Shown in pieces: positions 61,207 to 64,000 of a stretch of 64,000 nt of DNA. Position numbers and translations under genes: made by a program. The first letter of the stretch is position 1; each line of letters begins with the position of its first letter. The stretch covers positions 310,001 to 374,000 of the forward strand of contig CANNFR010000004.1 of NCBI GenBank assembly GCA_947503935.1. Reading direction: 5' to 3'. Under the pieces are notes generated by a model that did no database searches, was not told the DNA's origin, and saw nothing but the letters and a program-made list of their open reading frames with translations. This DNA comes from an uncultured Paracoccaceae bacterium (GTDB taxonomy: Bacteria > Pseudomonadota > Alphaproteobacteria > Rhodobacterales > Rhodobacteraceae).

Positions 61207-62064
61207 CTACAACGCGGTTTGGTCGGCAAAAGCCGTCAAACGACCCATCGCACCGCTGGCGAAGGCGCGTTTGAAATCTGTCAGCTCTTCATGGTTGCTG
61301 GCTACGAACGGGCCACCGAAAACAGGGGCCTGTTTCAAGGGCTCACCAGCAAAAAGAGCGAAACGCGCGCCGTCCCTGCGCGCTGTTGCCGCGAGCGACG
61401 TACCGCTTGATTCGGTAAACAGCACGTCACCAGCTTTCGCGGTAAGATTGCCAACGCTGACGGCGCCGGAAATCACATAAAGATACGCTATTTCGGTTGC
61501 GCTCAGATCCTGCTCAAAACTTGCGCCCGGATTTAGGGACACATCTATCAGCCGGAACTGCGTTGGAATGTCGATCTTGGCCTTAAGGCCGTTTGATGCT
61601 CCTGCGAGGGCACGGATTGTACCATTCCCGCTTCGAAGGGTTTCGACCTCGGCATGTTTCAGGTGGGTCGCGGTTGGCGCATCACGGCGATTGGCATTTG
61701 GTATGTCGAGCCAGATCTGGAACCCAACCGCCGACTGGCCTTCAACCTTGTTGGTTTCTTCATGCAGCAAGCCGCTACCCGCAAAGGTAAGATGAACATC
61801 ACCCGGCGCAATTTCGTTTGAAAACCCAGTGCTGTCCTGATTGACAAAACCTGTTTCGCTTTCGGGAAGAATGTAAGTCATCACCGCAAAACCGGCATGC
61901 GGGTGTGGCGGAAAGACCGGCCCTTTCATCTCAAACAGACTGACGATCAAAAAGGGGTTCATAAGATCGCCCATGTCTTGACGGGTGACGTCGTGGGTCT
62001 GGATCAACGGCGATTCCATTCCCTGCGGTGCGCTGATAATTTTCATTGGGTTGCGAATTTGCAT
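61207..62064 (-). CDS. Pirin-family (cupin) protein
   Basis: 285 aa bicupin. The metal-site block HPHAGFAVMTYILPESETGFVNQDSTG (about 53-80) with HxH, and ENP-like LLHEETNK (Glu-Glu), plus VGFQIWLDIPNANR, match pirin; many bacterial pirins have quercetinase-like activity, which is a possible but unproved role. The start at 62064 has GGAGAAG 4 nt upstream. First gene of the pirin-MFS pair; divergent from LysR (62170). Confidence 0.9.
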   Translation of the reverse strand: MQIRNPMKIISAPQGMESPLIQTHDVTRQDMGDLMNPFLIVSLFEMKGPVFPPHPHAGFAVMTYILPESETGFVNQDSTGFSNEIAPGDVHLTFAGSGLLHEETNKVEGQSAVGFQIWLDIPNANRRDAPTATHLKHAEVETLRSGNGTIRALAGASNGLKAKIDIPTQFRLIDVSLNPGASFEQDLSATEIAYLYVISGAVSVGNLTAKAGDVLFTESSGTSLAATARRDGARFALFAGEPLKQAPVFGGPFVASNHEELTDFKRAFASGAMGRLTAFADQTAL

Positions 62065-62169
62065 AGCACTTCTCCATCTGCTTGTGCCTTGCAGTAGAAA
62101 CTACGTGCATCCCAAAAAATGCACTAGTGACGCATACTGGGTTTCATTGTCTATATTTATGGATAATGT

Positions 62170-63078
62170 ATGCCTATGGACATCAACGCGCTCAGAGAAT
62201 TTACAGCCGTCGCAAACGAGGGGTCTTTCGCCGCCGCCGCGACTGCGCTGGCCATGCCAAAATCGACCGTGTCAAAACGCGTCCAAGACCTCGAAGCAGC
62301 GTTGGGTGTCCGGCTGATCGAACGGACAACCCGTAAACTGCGTCTGACGGCAGAAGGGGCAGCATTGCTGCCCCGGGCAGAGCGCATTCTGGCCGATGCA
62401 AACGAAGCCGAACGTTTGGTAAGTGCCGCAAGCGTAGAGCCGGAAGGCGCATTGCGCATCAGGATGCCGCATCTCTTCGCCCAAGCGTTTGCCTCATCAA
62501 TTATTGCAGAATGTCGCCGCGCCTACCCCCATATCAAACTTGAAATTGTCCTGCTCGACCGTCCCGTCGACATCATGAACGAGGGGTTCGATGGTGGTGT
62601 TTATATTGGATCGCTACCGGACAGTGGACAGGCCGCGCGGACGGTTGCCCATGCAGAGACCATTCCAGTTGCATCGCCCAAGTTGTTCAATACAGCCAAG
62701 ATGCCGACCCATCCCGACGCGTTAGCAAAGCTGCCCGCCTTGACGCTTACGGCTGATCGCCAGACACGGTGGTCGCTGTCAAAGGGCGGGACATCACTGA
62801 AAGCCCGTGTGACATCAGTCGCCTCTGTCAACTCGCTGACGGTTTTGCACGCCGCCGCCACCGATGGGGTCGGTATCGCATATTTGCCCGAATTCCTGGT
62901 CAAAGCCGATATTGAGAAAGGGGTTTTGTTACGTCTTTTGCCAGACTGGGAAGGGATCAAAGTCCCAATTTCATTCGTCTACCCTTCTCCGCATTCTGTC
63001 ACCGCTCGACTGCGAGCATTTATAGATGTCCTCGTTGCGCATTTTCCGGACCGAAGGCTGCCTGACATACTGGCGTGA
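62170..63078 (+). CDS. LysR-family transcriptional regulator
   Basis: 302 aa. HTH at about 4-62 (INALREFTAVANEGSFAAAATALAMPKSTVSKRVQDLEAALGVRLIERTTRKLRLTAEG); inducer-binding domain after about 90. ATG at 62170 or 62176. Divergent from the pirin-MFS genes across 105 nt, hence its likely target. The following LysR gene is convergent with it. Confidence 0.9.
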   Translation: MPMDINALREFTAVANEGSFAAAATALAMPKSTVSKRVQDLEAALGVRLIERTTRKLRLTAEGAALLPRAERILADANEAERLVSAASVEPEGALRIRMPHLFAQAFASSIIAECRRAYPHIKLEIVLLDRPVDIMNEGFDGGVYIGSLPDSGQAARTVAHAETIPVASPKLFNTAKMPTHPDALAKLPALTLTADRQTRWSLSKGGTSLKARVTSVASVNSLTVLHAAATDGVGIAYLPEFLVKADIEKGVLLRLLPDWEGIKVPISFVYPSPHSVTARLRAFIDVLVAHFPDRRLPDILA

Positions 63079-63104
63079 TTTCGGAATAGCTTTGAATCCT
63101 TTAC

Positions 63105-63989
63105 CTACGTGACGTTTTTCAACTGTTCTTTTGCGAGCGTTAAAAACTCGCGAACTGCTGGCAACGTACCGCGGTATGACGGGGTGAGACCGCTAATTTC
63201 AGTCTTGGGAAGGTCCCAGTCGGTTAGCACGGCCACCAATTGATGGGAGGCGATGCTGCTGGCAGCCACAAAACGAGGAAGCTGCGCTACGCCAAGCCCG
63301 TTTAAAGCCGCAGATAGAAGCGGCTGAAAATCATTGCAAGTCATTCTTGGGGATACATCAAGGTCGTGGATGTGACCGTCCTTTGAAAGGCTGATCTTCG
63401 TTCGGTCGAGGGATAAGCTAGGCAGAAACATCGCATGTGATAGCAGGTGTTCAGGCGCACTGATGGGTTGGCGCGCCTCAAGATATTTGGGGCTGGCGAA
63501 GAAGCCACTGGTTGCGGTGCCCAATCGTGTCACGGCGAGGCCAGAATCAGGCAAACGTCCGACCCTGATCGCAATATCAAAGCCCTCTTCGATGATATCA
63601 ACCCGGCGCCCCGTCAGTTCCAGCTTAACAGAGACCGCCGGATACCTAGCCATGTACTGAGTCAGAATGTCCTGCACAAAAGCCTGGCCTAAAACGACAG
63701 TGCTGGTGATGCGCAGCGTTCCGCCAGGATGTGCCTGTAGCGCTTGCAAGGCAGATGTGGCCGCCTCACCTTGTTGGACCATAAGCTTGGCATGCTCATA
63801 AATTCGGCGCCCGGATTGTGTCAGCGCCACCTTGCGCGTTGTTCGGTCAAACAAGCGTGTTTCCAGCTTTTCTTCCAGTGCGGCGATACGTCTACTGACG
63901 GTCGCTTGAGGTATGCGCGTCAAGGCAGATGCGGCTGAAAACCCACCGCTATCAGCGACGCGGACAACCAAGGCGAGATCAGATAGCAA
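63105..63989 (-). CDS. LysR-family transcriptional regulator, start possibly outside the window
   Basis: At least 294 aa. HTH SDLALVVRVADSGGFSAASALTRIPQATVSRRIAALEEKLETRLFDRTTRKVALTQSG, inducer-binding domain follows. The first available codon is TTG (63987-63989), but the frame stays open upstream to the window edge (I-D-P-L-L-S-D), so the true start may lie past position 64000. Convergent with the preceding LysR gene. Its own target is outside the window. Confidence 0.85.
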   Translation of the reverse strand: MLSDLALVVRVADSGGFSAASALTRIPQATVSRRIAALEEKLETRLFDRTTRKVALTQSGRRIYEHAKLMVQQGEAATSALQALQAHPGGTLRITSTVVLGQAFVQDILTQYMARYPAVSVKLELTGRRVDIIEEGFDIAIRVGRLPDSGLAVTRLGTATSGFFASPKYLEARQPISAPEHLLSHAMFLPSLSLDRTKISLSKDGHIHDLDVSPRMTCNDFQPLLSAALNGLGVAQLPRFVAASSIASHQLVAVLTDWDLPKTEISGLTPSYRGTLPAVREFLTLAKEQLKNVT

Positions 63990-64000
63990 CGGGTCTATTA

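Noticed and set aside
1-64000. tRNA, rRNA, CRISPR arrays, complete IS elements or prophage
   Set aside because: No T-loop-like GGTTCRAxYCC outside coding frames, no direct-repeat arrays and no transposase or integrase genes were seen. A visual reading could miss a degenerate copy.

Overview
The window reads as chromosome of a Rhodobacterales (Rhodobacteraceae) alphaproteobacterium. Supporting points are high G+C, a class I lysyl-tRNA synthetase, the lgt / midA-type methyltransferase / pgeF block, Hsp20 next to DUF1150, a fused sulfate adenylyltransferase-APS kinase, and frequent 4-nt ATGA overlaps between genes. This placement comes from gene content and family recognition, not from a database search. 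No rRNA, tRNA, CRISPR array or complete insertion sequence was found.

Layout. 1-4.3 kb (minus): an NQR-like operon nqrA-B-C-D-E-F, cut by the left edge, with a strikingly short NqrB. 4.5-6.9 kb (plus): a periplasmic pentahaem cytochrome c and a cation/proton antiporter. 7.0-8.5 kb: a retron-like reverse transcriptase with hairpins upstream. 8.5-15.2 kb: housekeeping genes (aldo/keto reductase, nadD, dacB, methyltransferase, TerB, lysS class I, DUF4864). 15.4-17.7 kb: a large beta-helix protein. 17.8-30.2 kb (minus): one complete assimilatory nitrate block, nasT-nasS, leader, nrtA-nrtB-nrtCD-nirB-nirD-nasA-cobA. It holds sensor, RNA antitermination leader, uptake, both reductases and sirohaem methyltransferase. 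30.4-34.7 kb: a Mla/Mce lipid-transport operon with a STAS-permease fusion. 35-46 kb: two small heat-shock genes (one behind a perfect FNR-type box), purEK, sat-cysC, and trxB coupled to an orphan RES-domain gene. 46.2-58.4 kb: Lrp, TPR-sulfotransferase, pgeF/midA/lgt, ubiK, an HTH regulator with a dyad operator, azoR/LysR, and ybjN-proC-csaA-dehydrogenase behind a structured leader. 58.5-59.9 kb: tdk and a small regulator-like gene that runs into a truncated wrbA. 60-64 kb: an A/T-richer accessory cluster (MFS pump, pirin, two LysR regulators).

The items most worth attention are: (1) the NQR-like complex whose NqrB lacks the covalent-FMN motif and the N-terminal region, beside a multihaem cytochrome; (2) the two-hexaloop ANTAR leader directly upstream of nrtA, whose second loop overlaps the terminator stem; (3) the retron-like RT; (4) the structured RNA ahead of ybjN; (5) the wrbA fusion junction marking a recombination boundary at about 59,770; (6) an orphan RES-domain protein translationally coupled to thioredoxin reductase.
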